DNA of 64,000 nucleotides from Cytobacillus firmus (GCF_023612095.1 NZ_CP086235.1:2553501-2617500); one strand, 5' to 3'. Positions 8,917 to 19,556 are shown, counted from the first letter of the stretch. Notes: generated by a model not told the origin, from the sequence alone. Made by a program: numbers and translations.

Positions 8917-9123
8917 TTAATTTGGTTTATATTGAGGCTCCTCAAACTCAATAACCTTTTTTCTGTTTTCCAAATCATTTTTTATTTCGCTAATCTCCAG
9001 CATAGATTCATGAAAAAGACGTTTAGCTTCTTCGTCCATTGAAGTTAATGCAAGACTGGATAATTGTGCTTCGATAGAACGTATTGCTGCAAGACATTGA
9101 CTGACATCAGAAGCAATGGTCAT
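8917..9123 (-). CDS. DUF1657 protein
   Basis: A 68-residue protein beginning at 'MTIASDVSQCL'; the frame is open further upstream, but the homology and compact size start here. It matches the DUF1657 pattern of its neighbours ('LTSMDEEAKRLFHES'). It lies 20 bases upstream of the 2Duf gene and about 65 bases downstream of another DUF1657 gene, so the three are probably one transcript. In Bacillus spores such proteins are associated with the SpoVA-2mob and 2Duf heat-resistance genes; molecular function is unknown. The RBS is weak. Confidence 0.7.
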   Translation of the reverse strand: MTIASDVSQCLAAIRSIEAQLSSLALTSMDEEAKRLFHESMLEISEIKNDLENRKKVIEFEEPQYKPN

Positions 9124-9187
9124 TGAGAAGATCACACCATTCATAAGAGTTTTAGATAAAACTGCGGCTGAAAGCCAGCAATTTGAT

Positions 9188-9391
9188 TTATTGATTATAT
9201 TGAGGTTCTTCTTTCTGAATCTCCTGAAGCCTTGGTTCAAGGCTATCAATGATGGATTGTGTCTGCTGGGCAGCGCTTTGGTACAGCTGCTTAGCATTTT
9301 GATTATCGGTTGCAAGAGCAAAGGTTTCAAGGCTTGCCTGAGCGCTTTTTAACCCTGCAATGGCTTGTTTTACTTGAGTTCCAACTGTCAT
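9188..9391 (-). CDS. DUF1657 protein
   Basis: A 67-residue protein starting at 'MTVGTQVKQAIAGL', with AGGTAAGAC upstream of the ATG at 9391. It is a canonical DUF1657 domain, predicted to be two helices, and the first gene of the DUF1657-DUF1657-2Duf set. Its sequence 'LETFALATDNQNAKQLYQ' is closely echoed by the C-terminus of the 2Duf protein at 8039-8896. Expression in the forespore is likely from family knowledge, but I could not find a convincing SigG promoter. Confidence 0.8.
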   Translation of the reverse strand: MTVGTQVKQAIAGLKSAQASLETFALATDNQNAKQLYQSAAQQTQSIIDSLEPRLQEIQKEEPQYNQ

Positions 9392-9625
9392 TGTCTTACC
9401 TGCTTTCTGCATTAATAAATCACACGTGTATTTTGGCTTTTTTCAACTTTTATATGTGATAAGTCTGCTGATTTTTGCTGGGTATACAAGAAGTATTTGT
9501 TTAACTGGCGTTAAGAGAACCATCAAAAAAATTGCCAGCATATTTGCATTCCACTAAGTGAAAATTAAGAACCGGATGATTAAAATCTCATCCAAATTCG
9601 TTTTATAATAAGGGAGTGCTTGCAG

Positions 9626-9922
9626 TTGAATAACTGGATTTCAGCGCTTTTCAATAATATGGGGAATATACGCAGGCCAATGATGAATATGTTTGGCGTA
9701 AAAAGAAAGAGCAACTGGGGTTGGCTATGGGGATCGCTCATCAGCATAGTGCTGAGCACAGCAGCGGTAGCTTTTACACGAAGCCGAAACCACAACGCCA
9801 ATATGCATCCCATGCAGCAGATCATGAACAAATCAAATATGAACAATGCTTTTAAGAACCAAAACCTGTCAGCACTCACTGAAATGGCAGATGAGCTTGG
9901 TTTTGAGAAGAAGAAACAATAA
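9626..9922 (+). CDS. Small membrane protein of unknown function
   Basis: About 98 residues from TTG 9626, which lies nine bases after AGGGAG; an upstream in-frame TTG at 9620 is too close to that site. One hydrophobic segment ('WLWGSLISIVLSTAAVAF', about residues 32-50) follows a basic, methionine-rich N-terminus, and the tail is polar ('LTEMADELGFEKKKQ'). I do not recognise the family with certainty (it recalls short DUF3918-like proteins). It is monocistronic with its own terminator. Confidence 0.6.
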   Translation: MNNWISALFNNMGNIRRPMMNMFGVKRKSNWGWLWGSLISIVLSTAAVAFTRSRNHNANMHPMQQIMNKSNMNNAFKNQNLSALTEMADELGFEKKKQ

Positions 9923-9930
9923 ATGGAAAT

Positions 9931-9955
9931 GCCCACATGTTTGTGGGCGTTTTTT
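9931..9955 (+). terminator. Terminator of the small membrane protein gene
   Basis: GCCCAC and GTGGGC pair around ATGTTT, followed by GTTTTTT. Confidence 0.85.
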
Positions 9956-9970
9956 ATTTATTAACAAAAG

Positions 9971-9984
9971 GGAACGTATGTTTG
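9971..9984 (+). promoter_or_regulatory. LexA (DinR) box in the endonuclease promoter
   Basis: GGAACGTATGTTTG matches the Bacillus SOS consensus CGAACRNRYGTTYC at all inner positions and differs only at the outermost two. It sits directly before a perfect -10 box, TATAAT (9986-9991), so repressor binding would block the promoter. Confidence 0.7.
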
Positions 9985-9998
9985 CTATAATGTAATAA

Positions 9999-10799
<801 letters not shown>

Positions 10800-10829
10800 T
10801 TAACCATTGTATAGGAGGCGGGCTTAATA

Positions 10830-11201
10830 ATGTGGGAATTAGTAAACGGCAAGTTAATTCAAAAAACTGATGAATCCAGAGTAAAATTCCGTACAAATAT
10901 AAGTAAGGCTGTACTTAATCAATTAGAAACTCTATCAGCAGAACATGACACTCATATTAACTATCTGCTTGAAAGTGGACTTCAAGAAGTCTTGAATCAT
11001 GATTTTATTACATATGATAAAAAAACTCGGCCAAAGGATCGAGTACAATACAAAACAACCTACGATAAAGTTTTATTGGAACAAGTTAAAGATTTCGCTA
11101 ACAACCATGGACTTTTTATAAATGATGTTATTGAATACAGTGTACGTTTTATCAATCTGGAGAAAATAAAAAACAGCAGCTATAAGAACAGGGTAGAGTA
11201 G
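10830..11201 (+). CDS. Unknown protein built of two RHH-like repeats
   Basis: 123 residues, ATG 10830 with AGGAGG upstream, 30 bases after the endonuclease. Two segments look like copies of one unit: 'VKFRTNISKAVLNQLETL' (about residues 18-35) and 'VQYKTTYDKVLLEQVKDF' (about residues 71-88), each followed by a helix with 'INYLLESGL' or 'INDVIEYSV'. A beta strand followed by two helices is the plan of ribbon-helix-helix DNA-binding proteins, so a single-chain RHH regulator is possible. Similar proteins are sometimes labelled 'rRNA methyltransferase' in databases; nothing in the sequence supports that. Confidence 0.55.
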   Translation: MWELVNGKLIQKTDESRVKFRTNISKAVLNQLETLSAEHDTHINYLLESGLQEVLNHDFITYDKKTRPKDRVQYKTTYDKVLLEQVKDFANNHGLFINDVIEYSVRFINLEKIKNSSYKNRVE

Positions 11202-11279
11202 CAGATGCTGCATTATTCTTAAATTATATTTCAACGCCCCGAACATAATATATATTATAGGAAGTAATGAAATGAAATA

Positions 11280-11324
11280 AAAACGCTGTCTCATTATCAA
11301 AGTATACTTAAGATAGTGAGACAG
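11280..11324 (-). terminator. Long hairpin, probable terminator read on the minus strand
   Basis: CTGTCTCATTATC (11286-11298) pairs with GATAGTGAGACAG (11312-11324), 13 bp with one G-U pair in the plus-strand RNA. On the minus strand the stem is followed by CGTTTTTATTTC, a weak U-tract, so it may end the minus-strand transcript from 11716; it may also stop the plus-strand unit. Confidence 0.5.
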
Positions 11325-11578
11325 TACTGAAATTTTCATCAAATTTATTCTAATTGTTTAATTTACATTTATAGAATTTTAAAATGAATTTTCAGCTGAA
11401 ATTATTTACTGCCAAAATTCATTTTCACTAAACTCCTGGGTTTTATGTTCGATGCTCCAGCTTTATTAGTTTAGTCCTTATTTAACAGACATTCTGATCA
11501 TTAATAAGCCCTCTTATAATTAATACTTATATCAACTAGTTTACATAATACATTTACGCGCAACCTTAATCAGAGCTC
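11325..11578. other. AT-rich intergenic stretch with no recognisable feature
   Basis: About 250 bases of AT-rich DNA between the hairpin and the small minus-strand frame. I see no RBS-led frame, RNA motif or repeat here. Confidence 0.5.
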
Positions 11579-11716
11579 TTATTCACTATCCTGTGTACTA
11601 TTAAAGAACATTTCTTCCTGATCTTTATTCTCTATTTTATTGTCATTTTCTTTTTTACCCATTTTTCCATCAGATTCATAACTTAATTCAAATGTTTTTT
11701 CTGGTTCCTTCTTCAT
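11579..11716 (-). CDS. Hypothetical 45-residue acidic hydrophilic protein
   Basis: ATG at 11716 preceded by CTGGAG eight bases upstream; the product starts 'MKKEPEKTFELSYESDGKMG' and continues with Lys, Glu, Asp and Asn, ending 'TQDSE'. No hydrophobic core is visible, so it is probably disordered, as are many small Bacillus sporulation-associated proteins. There are no close partners; the nearest minus-strand gene begins downstream of the hairpin. Coding status rests only on the RBS and composition. Confidence 0.4.
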   Translation of the reverse strand: MKKEPEKTFELSYESDGKMGKKENDNKIENKDQEEMFFNSTQDSE

Positions 11717-11815
11717 TTTCAATCGCTCCAGTGTTTATATGATTTGGTACAGCGTCTTTTACGTTAATAAAATGCGTTTTTATCACAGCGCAAACGCATG
11801 TTCGAGTTATGTGTA

Positions 11816-12289
11816 TCACACTGGCATCAGTGCGGCAGTTAAATACTTTCTTGGTGTCCCATAATAAATCAGCTTGCTGAATTCCGGATATACAGATTCA
11901 AAGTATATAAAGATTGGCGAATCAAGCAGCCATGGATAGTTGGAGTAAAATGACCGGTCACCATAGACCATGGCTGTCAGCGCCAGATCCAATTCTTTCT
12001 GGAAAATGAGAAACCTTATTTTCGAGTATTGCTGATCAAATTCCCCGCTGCTGATATACACCCTCCCGCTCAGAACATACTGCCCCATTTGAGGTATCCA
12101 TTCAGCAAAAACTTCATCACGGAATTTAGTGTTAATTGCACTAAAATCATAGCATCCGCCTATTGCCAAAAATAACTCTCCAGTTGCATCTGAGTGTGTA
12201 AGTGTATATTTCCTGCTGTCTACGGGTCTGAATTCCGTCGCAGGAGGCAAATATTTTACCGACAGCTTAGATGGATTAAATTTGCTCAC
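11816..12289 (-). CDS. Staygreen-family protein
   Basis: 157 residues from GTG 12289 (product starts V/M-SKFNPSKLSV), with AGGGGG seven bases upstream; the longer frame to 12337 lacks an RBS. 'YLPPATEFRPVDSRKYTLTH' near the start and 'GELFLAIG' are typical of the Staygreen family (PF12638). Plant relatives extract Mg from chlorophyll a; bacterial homologues in Firmicutes lack chlorophyll and their natural role is unknown. It lies downstream of, and on the same strand as, the secreted protein gene at 12365. Confidence 0.75.
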   Translation of the reverse strand: MSKFNPSKLSVKYLPPATEFRPVDSRKYTLTHSDATGELFLAIGGCYDFSAINTKFRDEVFAEWIPQMGQYVLSGRVYISSGEFDQQYSKIRFLIFQKELDLALTAMVYGDRSFYSNYPWLLDSPIFIYFESVYPEFSKLIYYGTPRKYLTAALMPV

Positions 12290-12364
12290 ATGAAGGCCCC
12301 CTATACAAATTTCCTTATGCCCAGTATATGGGAGCATTAAAGAAACGTGACAAATGCCCAGTCA

Positions 12365-13126
12365 CTAACGCTTACGGGAATTCATTTTCATGACTTTGGT
12401 GTCTTTTAAATTCCACTTCCCATCTTCATACAGCCAAAATGACTCTACAAAGGCAATGGTATCTGCATTATAGGCCCCGCTTATTCTTTGAACACCCATT
12501 AATCCCTCTTTCCCTTCAACAGGGATGATCTTCAAAGTGCTATAAGGATTTACCATAAGCTCAGTTGGCTCGCTAAGCTTGCCGTTTACATACAGACCGA
12601 GCCGTTCATATTCTTCACTCCGGTCCCTTAAATCGAACGTATACGATTGTTTTGTATCCTGGATGCTGATATTCGCTTTGTAGCCATTTTCAAATTGACT
12701 ATTGATTACTAAAGGATCTGGAACGGAGAGGTCAACCAGCTTAAAGTCCTTCAAAGTATATAAATAAAAATTCGACAGACCTCCGCTTCCGCCAGTTGGA
12801 ATACTAATATACATATCCTTGATTGAATCACGGTTTAAATCTTCAAACTGTATTTGAGGTTCATATCCCCCCTCAAGCTCCGCTTTATACGTATTGCCGT
12901 CTGACGCCTTTACTTCAAGTGAAATCTCCTTTAAAAATGAAGCGCCTTCCTCATAATATACACCTTTAATATAGACAGTGTCCGCCTTATTATCACCGGT
13001 GACATCCACTTTATCTTTTGACAGCGTTACAGTCTTTTGTTCTTGTTCACCAGCATATACACCGGTTATAGCGGATAAAGACATAAAAAAGAAAGCCGCA
13101 AACGCAAAAAGCAATTCCTTCTTCAT
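12365..13126 (-). CDS. Secreted protein with a VCBS/FG-GAP-like calcium-loop segment
   Basis: 253 residues with a clear Sec signal peptide: basic start 'MKKELLF', hydrophobic core, and cleavage near 'GVYA-GEQEQ' (about residue 25). 'DVTGDNKADTVYIKG' (about residue 42) and 'DLNRDSIKDMYISIP' (about residue 115) resemble Asp-rich calcium loops of VCBS-type repeats. The C-terminal part ('FWLYEDGKWNL') looks beta-rich. I do not recognise a named family. It is transcribed alone from 13126 and could be co-transcribed with the Staygreen gene. Confidence 0.65.
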   Translation of the reverse strand: MKKELLFAFAAFFFMSLSAITGVYAGEQEQKTVTLSKDKVDVTGDNKADTVYIKGVYYEEGASFLKEISLEVKASDGNTYKAELEGGYEPQIQFEDLNRDSIKDMYISIPTGGSGGLSNFYLYTLKDFKLVDLSVPDPLVINSQFENGYKANISIQDTKQSYTFDLRDRSEEYERLGLYVNGKLSEPTELMVNPYSTLKIIPVEGKEGLMGVQRISGAYNADTIAFVESFWLYEDGKWNLKDTKVMKMNSRKR

Positions 13127-13186
13127 TTACGTATCCTCCCTATTTTTTTATTATCTTGCCCAATTTTGGAAATAACATGTAAAATC

Positions 13187-13216
13187 AAAAAAACCTCCTA
13201 TCCTAAGGATAAGAGG
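13187..13216 (-). terminator. Terminator of alsT
   Basis: On the minus strand CCTCTTATCC pairs with GGATAGGAGG (one mismatch), followed by TTTTTTT. Confidence 0.85.
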
Positions 13217-13230
13217 CTGTAATAAATACA

Positions 13231-14661
13231 TTATTTAGCTTCTTTTTTTAAAGCACTTTCTTTTGTTTCCCAGGATTCAATCCCTTTTAGACCTGGGATA
13301 GAATCAGCATAAAACACAGGGTCTTTTCCTTCTTTCCTCTGTGCCTTATAATCATTCAAAGCGGCATAGGCAACTTTTGCAAGCAAAATAATCGCTATAA
13401 AGTTAATGATCGCCATTAAGCCCATAAATAAGTCAGCAAGGCTCCAAACGATGGCTAAATCAACTACTGATCCGAAGATAACCATTCCAATTACAGCCAT
13501 GCGATAAGTAAAGAGCGCAGTGCGGCTCTCTTTAATAAATTCAATATTGGTTTCTCCGTAATAATAATTTCCAATAACCGAAGTAAAGGCAAATAGGAAA
13601 ATAGCAACTGCAATAAAGATAGGTGCCCATGATCCAACATGTGTGCTGAGGGCTGCCTGAGTCAATTCTATACCAGTAAGATCAGAATTCGCATAATCAC
13701 CTGAAAGCAGGATAATAAACGCAGTAGCAGAACAGATTAAAATGGTATCCACAAAAACACCAAGTGTCTGTATTAATCCCTGTTTTACAGGATGGGAAAC
13801 GGCTGCTGTTGCCGCTGCATTTGGTACACTACCCATTCCTGCTTCATTTGAGAATAGACCTCTTTTAATACCCATCATGACAGCTGCCCCCATTGCTCCG
13901 CCTGCAGCCTGATCAATCCCAAAAGCACCCTTAACAATGCTGACAATCAGATTAGGAATTTCAGTAATGTTCATGATGACAATAACGATAGCAACAGCTA
14001 AGTAGATAACCGCCATGATCGGAACAACAACTTGAGAGACATACGCAATCCGTTTAACACCGCCGAAAATGATAGCCGCCGTTAATACCGCCAATACAAT
14101 TCCGATTGTTAAACGGCTGGTGCCAAACGCTTCATTAAACGCTAAAGAGATGGTGTTCGATTGGACGGAGTTAAAAACCAATCCGAAACAGAATGTAATA
14201 ATGATTGCAAAAATGATCCCCATCCAGCGTTTGTTAAGGCCTTTTTCCATATAGTAGGCAGGACCTCCGCGGAAACCATCCTTATCTTTGACTTTGTAAA
14301 TCTGGGCAAGAGTACTTTCAATAAAGCTTGAAGCTCCCCCGATAAATGCGATAAGCCACATCCAGAAGACAGCGCCCGCTCCCCCTGCAGCAATTGCAGT
14401 TGCTACACCGGCAATATTACCTGTACCAACACGGGAGGCTGCACTAATAGTGAAGGCCTGAAAAGATGATATCCCTCTTTTGCCTTCAGCAGATACCATT
14501 GCTTTATCACCCAATATTCTGAACATTTCACCAAAATATCTAAATTGAACAAACCTGCTTTTAAAGCTGAAAAATAAACCAAGAATAATTAATGCGGCAA
14601 TCAAAATGTACGTCCATAAAAGATCATTTAGAAAGCCTACGATTGTTTCCAATAAACTCAT
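13231..14661 (-). CDS. alsT: Sodium/proton:alanine (amino acid) symporter, AGCS family
   Basis: 476 residues with about ten membrane helices. 'AASRVGTGNIAGVATAI' (about residue 73), 'GGPAYYMEKGLN' (about residue 132) and 'FSNEAGMGSVPNAAATA' (about residue 270) are hallmarks of the alanine/glycine:cation symporter family. AAGGGGG precedes the ATG. It follows parC in the same direction, as in B. subtilis, but a terminator and about 340 bases separate them. A plausible own promoter, TTGTCT-N17-TAGATT, lies upstream. Substrate (Ala, Gly or Gln) cannot be decided. Confidence 0.9.
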   Translation of the reverse strand: MSLLETIVGFLNDLLWTYILIAALIILGLFFSFKSRFVQFRYFGEMFRILGDKAMVSAEGKRGISSFQAFTISAASRVGTGNIAGVATAIAAGGAGAVFWMWLIAFIGGASSFIESTLAQIYKVKDKDGFRGGPAYYMEKGLNKRWMGIIFAIIITFCFGLVFNSVQSNTISLAFNEAFGTSRLTIGIVLAVLTAAIIFGGVKRIAYVSQVVVPIMAVIYLAVAIVIVIMNITEIPNLIVSIVKGAFGIDQAAGGAMGAAVMMGIKRGLFSNEAGMGSVPNAAATAAVSHPVKQGLIQTLGVFVDTILICSATAFIILLSGDYANSDLTGIELTQAALSTHVGSWAPIFIAVAIFLFAFTSVIGNYYYGETNIEFIKESRTALFTYRMAVIGMVIFGSVVDLAIVWSLADLFMGLMAIINFIAIILLAKVAYAALNDYKAQRKEGKDPVFYADSIPGLKGIESWETKESALKKEAK

Positions 14662-15006
14662 ACTGTTCCCCCTTGATATTATTTATTATCTTGCAAAAAC
14701 AACACACTCCTTATAATCTATCAAAAGAATTTTTAATAGACAAGTCGAATATTCATTCGCAGGAGTGGAAATTCAATATAAACCTTGATTTCATGCGAAT
14801 TATAATGGATTTTTTAACAAGGTAATTAAATATTTTTAATCGCTTTCATTTAAACTAGTATAAACTTTTTATACAATTAAACTTTCATAAGAATAACATT
14901 ATTCAAACTATTTTGGATTCAGTTTTATATAAATAAATGATCTATACACCGAAATTTATCGTTTCAGCAGACGAATAAACCCCTGTTTTCACAGGGGCTC
15001 TTAATT
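14662..15006. other. AT-rich gap between parC and alsT
   Basis: About 345 bases. It holds the parC terminator at 14975-14998 and, on the minus strand near 14715-14745, a candidate SigA promoter for alsT (TTGTCT-N17-TAGATT). Nothing else was recognised. Confidence 0.5.
14975..14998 (-). terminator. Terminator of parE-parC
   Basis: On the minus strand CCCCTGT and ACAGGGG form a 7-bp stem around GAAA, followed by a short T-rich stretch. Confidence 0.7.
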
Positions 15007-17451
15007 CTATTCAGTTGCATTGACGGCATTTTCTGCCTCAGCCTTCCAAATGCATTTTGCTTTGCCGCTTTCGGAATCATCAATGATGAACGATCCATTT
15101 GAATAGCGGTCATTAAAGCGGATTGCCGAAGCATTAACTGCTTCTATATGGCCTTTTTCTGTTTCAATGTATAAACTATCTTTACTGCGGACAATTACAC
15201 ACCCGACAATACGATGAGGGTTTGATTTCAATTCACGAAGCATCACTACGCCTCTCTTGGCACGTGAGGTCCGTTCAAATTCAGTCAGCTTCATTTTTTT
15301 AATGGAGCCCCGCTGTGTAACAATCACAACAGCCTGCTCTTTCTGGTCCTCTATAAGCTGAGCGCCTGTGACAAAGTCGCCGTCTTTGAGATTGATGCCT
15401 TTTACACCGGCAGCCCTTGCCCCTACAATGCTGACCTCTTCCTCATGGAACCAGAGGCCATATCCCTGGTGGGTCGCAAGGAAAATTTCCTTCGTGCCAT
15501 CAGTTAAATAAACGTCAAGAACTTCATCATTGCCCTTTACATTGACAGCAACCAGGGGTTTAGAATATCGCTGCGCCTTATATGACTTCAGTTCGGTTTT
15601 CTTTACCATGCCGTTCTTCGTCATGAAGAGAAGAAATTCTTCTGTCTCAAAATCCTTTACAGAAATGGCCCGGACAATCGATTCATTCCGGTCAATCGGA
15701 ATGATATTGGCAATATGCTGACCGAGGTCTTTCCAGCGGATATCCGGCAGCTGATGAACCGGGCAATACAGATAGTTGCCTTTATTCGTAAATACAAGGA
15801 GAACATCGGTTGTATTCATATCAAGCTGGGCAATAATTCTGTCTGAATCCTTCATGCCGAAATCCTGTCCGTTAGATGCTGCAAACGATCTCTGGCTGGT
15901 ACGCTTGACATAGCCTTCCTTTGTTACCGTTACAATAACATCTTCACTCGCTACCAGAACTTCAAGATTGATCTTGATTTCCTCGATTTCCGCTTCAATT
16001 CTGGTACGGCGTTCATCCGCAAAGCGCTTTTTAACATCCCGTAACTCTTTTTTAATAACCGAGAGCAATTTTTTCTCGCTTTCGAGAATAGCTTTAAGCT
16101 CGCCGATTAGCTTAGCAAGCTCCTCAGCCTCTGCTCTTAATGCGGTAATATCTGTATTGGTTAAGCGGTATAGCTGCAGGGAAACGATTGCTTCTGCCTG
16201 AGGTTCAGTGAACTCAAACTTTGCAATCAGATTATCTTTCGCATCCCGTTTATCTTTGGAAGCACGGATCGCTGCAATCACTTCATCCAGGATAGAAAGA
16301 GCTTTCATGAGTCCCTCAACGATATGCTGGCGCGCCTCGGCTTTTTGCAGCTCATACTGGGATCTGCGTGTAACGACTTCTTTACGATGGCCTATATAAG
16401 CATCCAGCAGCTCTCGTAACCCCATTAATTTCGGATGGCGATTGTGAATGGCGACCATATTGAAGTTATAGGGAATCTGCAGGTCACTGTTTTTGTACAG
16501 GTAGTGAAGCACTCCTTCAGGGTCTGCATCCTTTTTTAACTCGATTACAATGCGAAGGCCGGTCCGGTCTGTTTCATCACGGACTTCAGCAATACCTTCC
16601 ACTTTCCGGTCAAGGCGGAACTCATCAATCTTCTTAACCAGATTTGCTTTATTCACTTCATATGGAATCTCAGTGATGACAATCTGTTTTTTCCCTCCGC
16701 GCAAATCCTCAAATTCAGCCTTTCCGCGGACAATAATTTTGCCTCTTCCTGTTTCATAAGCCTTTTTTATTCCATCGACTCCCTGGATTATGCCTCCTGT
16801 AGGGAAATCCGGACCTTTGATATGCTCCATCAGATCATCTATCGAACAATCAGGCTTATCCATCCGTAAAATAACACCATCAATAATCTCATTTAGGTGA
16901 TGGGGCGGAATATCAGTTGCATACCCCGCAGAGATGCCTGTTGAGCCATTGACAAGCAAATTCGGATAAACTGCCGGCAAAACGGTTGGCTCACTGGACG
17001 TGTCATCAAAGTTCGGAATGAATTCAACGGTTCTTTTCTCAATATCTCTCAGCAATTCGGAAGAAAGGGGAGATAAACGGGCTTCTGTATAACGCATGGC
17101 TGCCGGGGGATCTCCATCGATGCTCCCATTATTTCCGTGCATTTCCACAAGAAGGTTACGGACCTTCCAATCCTGGCTCATCCGCACCATCGCATCATAA
17201 ACTGAAGTATCGCCATGCGGATGATAATTGCCGATTACATTCCCGACTGTTTTAGCGGACTTTCTAAAGCCCTTTTCATGTGTGTTTCCTTCTACGTGCA
17301 TGGCATAAAGTATCCGTCTTTGAACGGGCTTTAGCCCATCACGTGCATCTGGAAGAGCACGATCCTGAATAATATATTTACTATAACGCCCAAAGCGGTC
17401 GCCTAATACATCTTCAAGAGGAAGGTCACGGAATTTTTCAGCAGAACTCAT
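15007..17451 (-). CDS. parC: DNA topoisomerase IV subunit A
   Basis: 814 residues, full length for the family. '[18 protein letters not shown]' begins the breakage-reunion domain, '[16 protein letters not shown]' covers the quinolone-resistance region, and the catalytic tyrosine is in '[10 protein letters not shown]'. The GyrA-box-like C-terminal repeats are present but lack the strict gyrase box, which favours ParC. The ATG overlaps the parE TGA by four bases (ATGA), showing translational coupling. The complex decatenates daughter chromosomes. Confidence 0.96.
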   Translation of the reverse strand: MSSAEKFRDLPLEDVLGDRFGRYSKYIIQDRALPDARDGLKPVQRRILYAMHVEGNTHEKGFRKSAKTVGNVIGNYHPHGDTSVYDAMVRMSQDWKVRNLLVEMHGNNGSIDGDPPAAMRYTEARLSPLSSELLRDIEKRTVEFIPNFDDTSSEPTVLPAVYPNLLVNGSTGISAGYATDIPPHHLNEIIDGVILRMDKPDCSIDDLMEHIKGPDFPTGGIIQGVDGIKKAYETGRGKIIVRGKAEFEDLRGGKKQIVITEIPYEVNKANLVKKIDEFRLDRKVEGIAEVRDETDRTGLRIVIELKKDADPEGVLHYLYKNSDLQIPYNFNMVAIHNRHPKLMGLRELLDAYIGHRKEVVTRRSQYELQKAEARQHIVEGLMKALSILDEVIAAIRASKDKRDAKDNLIAKFEFTEPQAEAIVSLQLYRLTNTDITALRAEAEELAKLIGELKAILESEKKLLSVIKKELRDVKKRFADERRTRIEAEIEEIKINLEVLVASEDVIVTVTKEGYVKRTSQRSFAASNGQDFGMKDSDRIIAQLDMNTTDVLLVFTNKGNYLYCPVHQLPDIRWKDLGQHIANIIPIDRNESIVRAISVKDFETEEFLLFMTKNGMVKKTELKSYKAQRYSKPLVAVNVKGNDEVLDVYLTDGTKEIFLATHQGYGLWFHEEEVSIVGARAAGVKGINLKDGDFVTGAQLIEDQKEQAVVIVTQRGSIKKMKLTEFERTSRAKRGVVMLRELKSNPHRIVGCVIVRSKDSLYIETEKGHIEAVNASAIRFNDRYSNGSFIIDDSESGKAKCIWKAEAENAVNATE

Positions 17452-19430
17452 GAGTCAACACCCTCCTCCTCTAGTACTGAAATATTTTCATTTTCAAGTA
17501 TGCTTCCATCTTCTTCAAGGCCGAATGCCACATTCGATTCGATCCATTTGCGGCGGGGTTCAACCTTATCACCCATCAAGGTGGTTACACGGCGTTCAGC
17601 TCTGGCTGCATCATCAATTTTAACGCGGATCAATGTGCGCGACTCCGGATCCATAGTTGTCTCCCACAGCTGGTCGGCGTTCATTTCCCCGAGCCCTTTG
17701 TAGCGCTGCAGCATATAGCCTTTACCCACTTTTTTAATGGTATCCTGAAGGTCATCATCACTCCAAGCATACTCGATCACTTCTTTTTTGCCTGACCCTC
17801 TGCTGACTTTATATAAAGGAGGCAGCGCAATGAATACCTTCCCCGCTTCAAGCAGCGGTTTCATATACCTGTAAAAGAACGTGAGCAAAAGCACCTGGAT
17901 ATGCGCTCCATCAGTGTCGGCATCTGTCATGATGATTACCTTATCATAGTTGACATCATCCAGATTAAAATCCGCGCCAACACCCGCCCCAACAGCATGG
18001 ATAATGGTATTGATTTCTTCATTTTTAAAGATATCCGCAAGCTTTGCTTTTTCTGTATTGATTACTTTACCTCTAAGCGGAAGCACAGCCTGAAAACGCC
18101 TGTCACGGCCCTGTTTGGCAGACCCTCCGGCAGAATCACCCTCAACCAGATACAATTCATTTCTTTGAGGGTTCCGGGATTGGGCCGGAGTCAGTTTTCC
18201 GGAAAGCATTGCTTCTGATTTTTTCCGCTTTTTCCCGCTTCTTGCTTCCTCACGTGCTTTGCGGGCCGCTTCTCTTGCCTGGAAAGCTTTTACCGCCTTT
18301 TTAATTAAAAGAGAGCTTGTCTCAGGGTTTTCTTCAAGGAAATAAGATAAATGCTCGGAAACAACTGAATCAACAGCAGAACGTGCTTCACTGGTCCCCA
18401 GCTTGCCTTTCGTCTGTCCCTCAAACTGCAAAAGCTCCTCTGGAACACGAACAGAGATGATCGCAGTGAATCCTTCACGCAGATCCGCTCCATCCAGGTT
18501 TTTATCCTTTTCCTTCAGAAGATTCACTTTGCGGGCATATTCATTAAAAGCTCTCGTCATCGCAGTTTTGCTCCCTGCCTCATGCGTTCCGCCGTCCTTT
18601 GTGCGGACGTTGTTGACGAATGAAAGAACATTTTCCGAGTAGCCATCATTGAATTGAAAAGCAAAATCCACTTCAATTGAATTGCTTTCGCCTTCAAAGC
18701 TTACGACAGGGTGCAGAACATCCTTTTCTTCATTTAAATATTCTACAAATGCTTCTATGCCGTTTTCGTAGTGAAAAACGTCATGAAAATCATTACGCTC
18801 ATCTATGATTTCTATTTTCATTCCTTTTAGAAGGAAAGCAGATTCACGAAGACGCTCACAAAGCGTTTCGTAATTATATGTGGTTGTCGAGAAAATCGAC
18901 GGATCCGGCTTAAAGTGAATGGTAGTCCCTGATTGATTTGTCTTGCCGATCTTTTCCAATGTGGTCACCGGCTTGCCGCCCAGCTCGAAACGCTGTTCAT
19001 ATACAAAGCCGTCACGTTTAATTTTAACCACAAGCCATTCGGAAAGGGCGTTGACAACAGATGCACCAACACCATGAAGCCCGCCGCTCGTCTTATAGCC
19101 TCCCTGGCCAAACTTTCCCCCGGCATGAAGGACAGTTAATATGACTTCCGGAGTCGGCTTGCCCATTCTATGCATTCCTGTAGGCATACCGCGTCCTTTA
19201 TCTTGTACACTAATAGAATTATCTTTATGTATTCTGACAATGATATGATTCCCGTAACCTGCCAGTGCTTCATCGACAGCATTATCGACAATCTCATATA
19301 CAAGATGGTGCAAACCTCTTGCATCCGTGCTTCCAATGTACATCCCAGGGCGTTTCCTAACTGCTTCAAGCCCTTCGAGTACCTGTATGGCATCATCATT
19401 GTAGTCAAAAGCTTCCTGATTTCTTGCCAC
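17448..19430 (-). CDS. parE: DNA topoisomerase IV subunit B
   Basis: 660 residues from GTG 19430 ('[20 protein letters not shown]'), chosen because AAAGGGG lies seven bases upstream and the N-terminus matches the B. subtilis protein; the frame is open to 19478. GHKL ATPase motifs '[11 protein letters not shown]' and 'GRGMPTG', then the TOPRIM signatures '[15 protein letters not shown]' and 'DADTDGAHI'. It forms the heterotetramer with ParC. A LexA-type box lies 113 bases upstream. Confidence 0.96.
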   Translation of the reverse strand: MARNQEAFDYNDDAIQVLEGLEAVRKRPGMYIGSTDARGLHHLVYEIVDNAVDEALAGYGNHIIVRIHKDNSISVQDKGRGMPTGMHRMGKPTPEVILTVLHAGGKFGQGGYKTSGGLHGVGASVVNALSEWLVVKIKRDGFVYEQRFELGGKPVTTLEKIGKTNQSGTTIHFKPDPSIFSTTTYNYETLCERLRESAFLLKGMKIEIIDERNDFHDVFHYENGIEAFVEYLNEEKDVLHPVVSFEGESNSIEVDFAFQFNDGYSENVLSFVNNVRTKDGGTHEAGSKTAMTRAFNEYARKVNLLKEKDKNLDGADLREGFTAIISVRVPEELLQFEGQTKGKLGTSEARSAVDSVVSEHLSYFLEENPETSSLLIKKAVKAFQAREAARKAREEARSGKKRKKSEAMLSGKLTPAQSRNPQRNELYLVEGDSAGGSAKQGRDRRFQAVLPLRGKVINTEKAKLADIFKNEEINTIIHAVGAGVGADFNLDDVNYDKVIIMTDADTDGAHIQVLLLTFFYRYMKPLLEAGKVFIALPPLYKVSRGSGKKEVIEYAWSDDDLQDTIKKVGKGYMLQRYKGLGEMNADQLWETTMDPESRTLIRVKIDDAARAERRVTTLMGDKVEPRRKWIESNVAFGLEEDGSILENENISVLEEEGVDS

Positions 19431-19542
19431 GAACATACCCCTTTCATTTCCTGCAAAAACACTTGCCGCCGAAATCACGGCAATGGAACACCCCTATAAG
19501 AATTCGGCTATACAGCCAATTTTCTTTGTAAAAATCATTGTT

Positions 19543-19556
19543 CGAACAGGTGTTCT
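19543..19556 (-). promoter_or_regulatory. LexA (DinR) box upstream of parE-parC
   Basis: CGAACAGGTGTTCT on the plus strand matches CGAAC-N4-GTTCG at nine of ten arm positions. It is palindromic, so it reads the same for the minus-strand parE promoter. SOS control of parEC has been reported in B. subtilis. Confidence 0.65.

Noticed and set aside
8430..8954. 174-residue plus-strand frame opposite the 2Duf gene
   Set aside because: It is antisense to a gene with clear domain motifs, has a low-complexity Ser/Ile/Lys composition and no RBS.
11202..11280. Possible small plus-strand gene after the RHH-like gene
   Set aside because: No RBS-led frame longer than a few codons is present.
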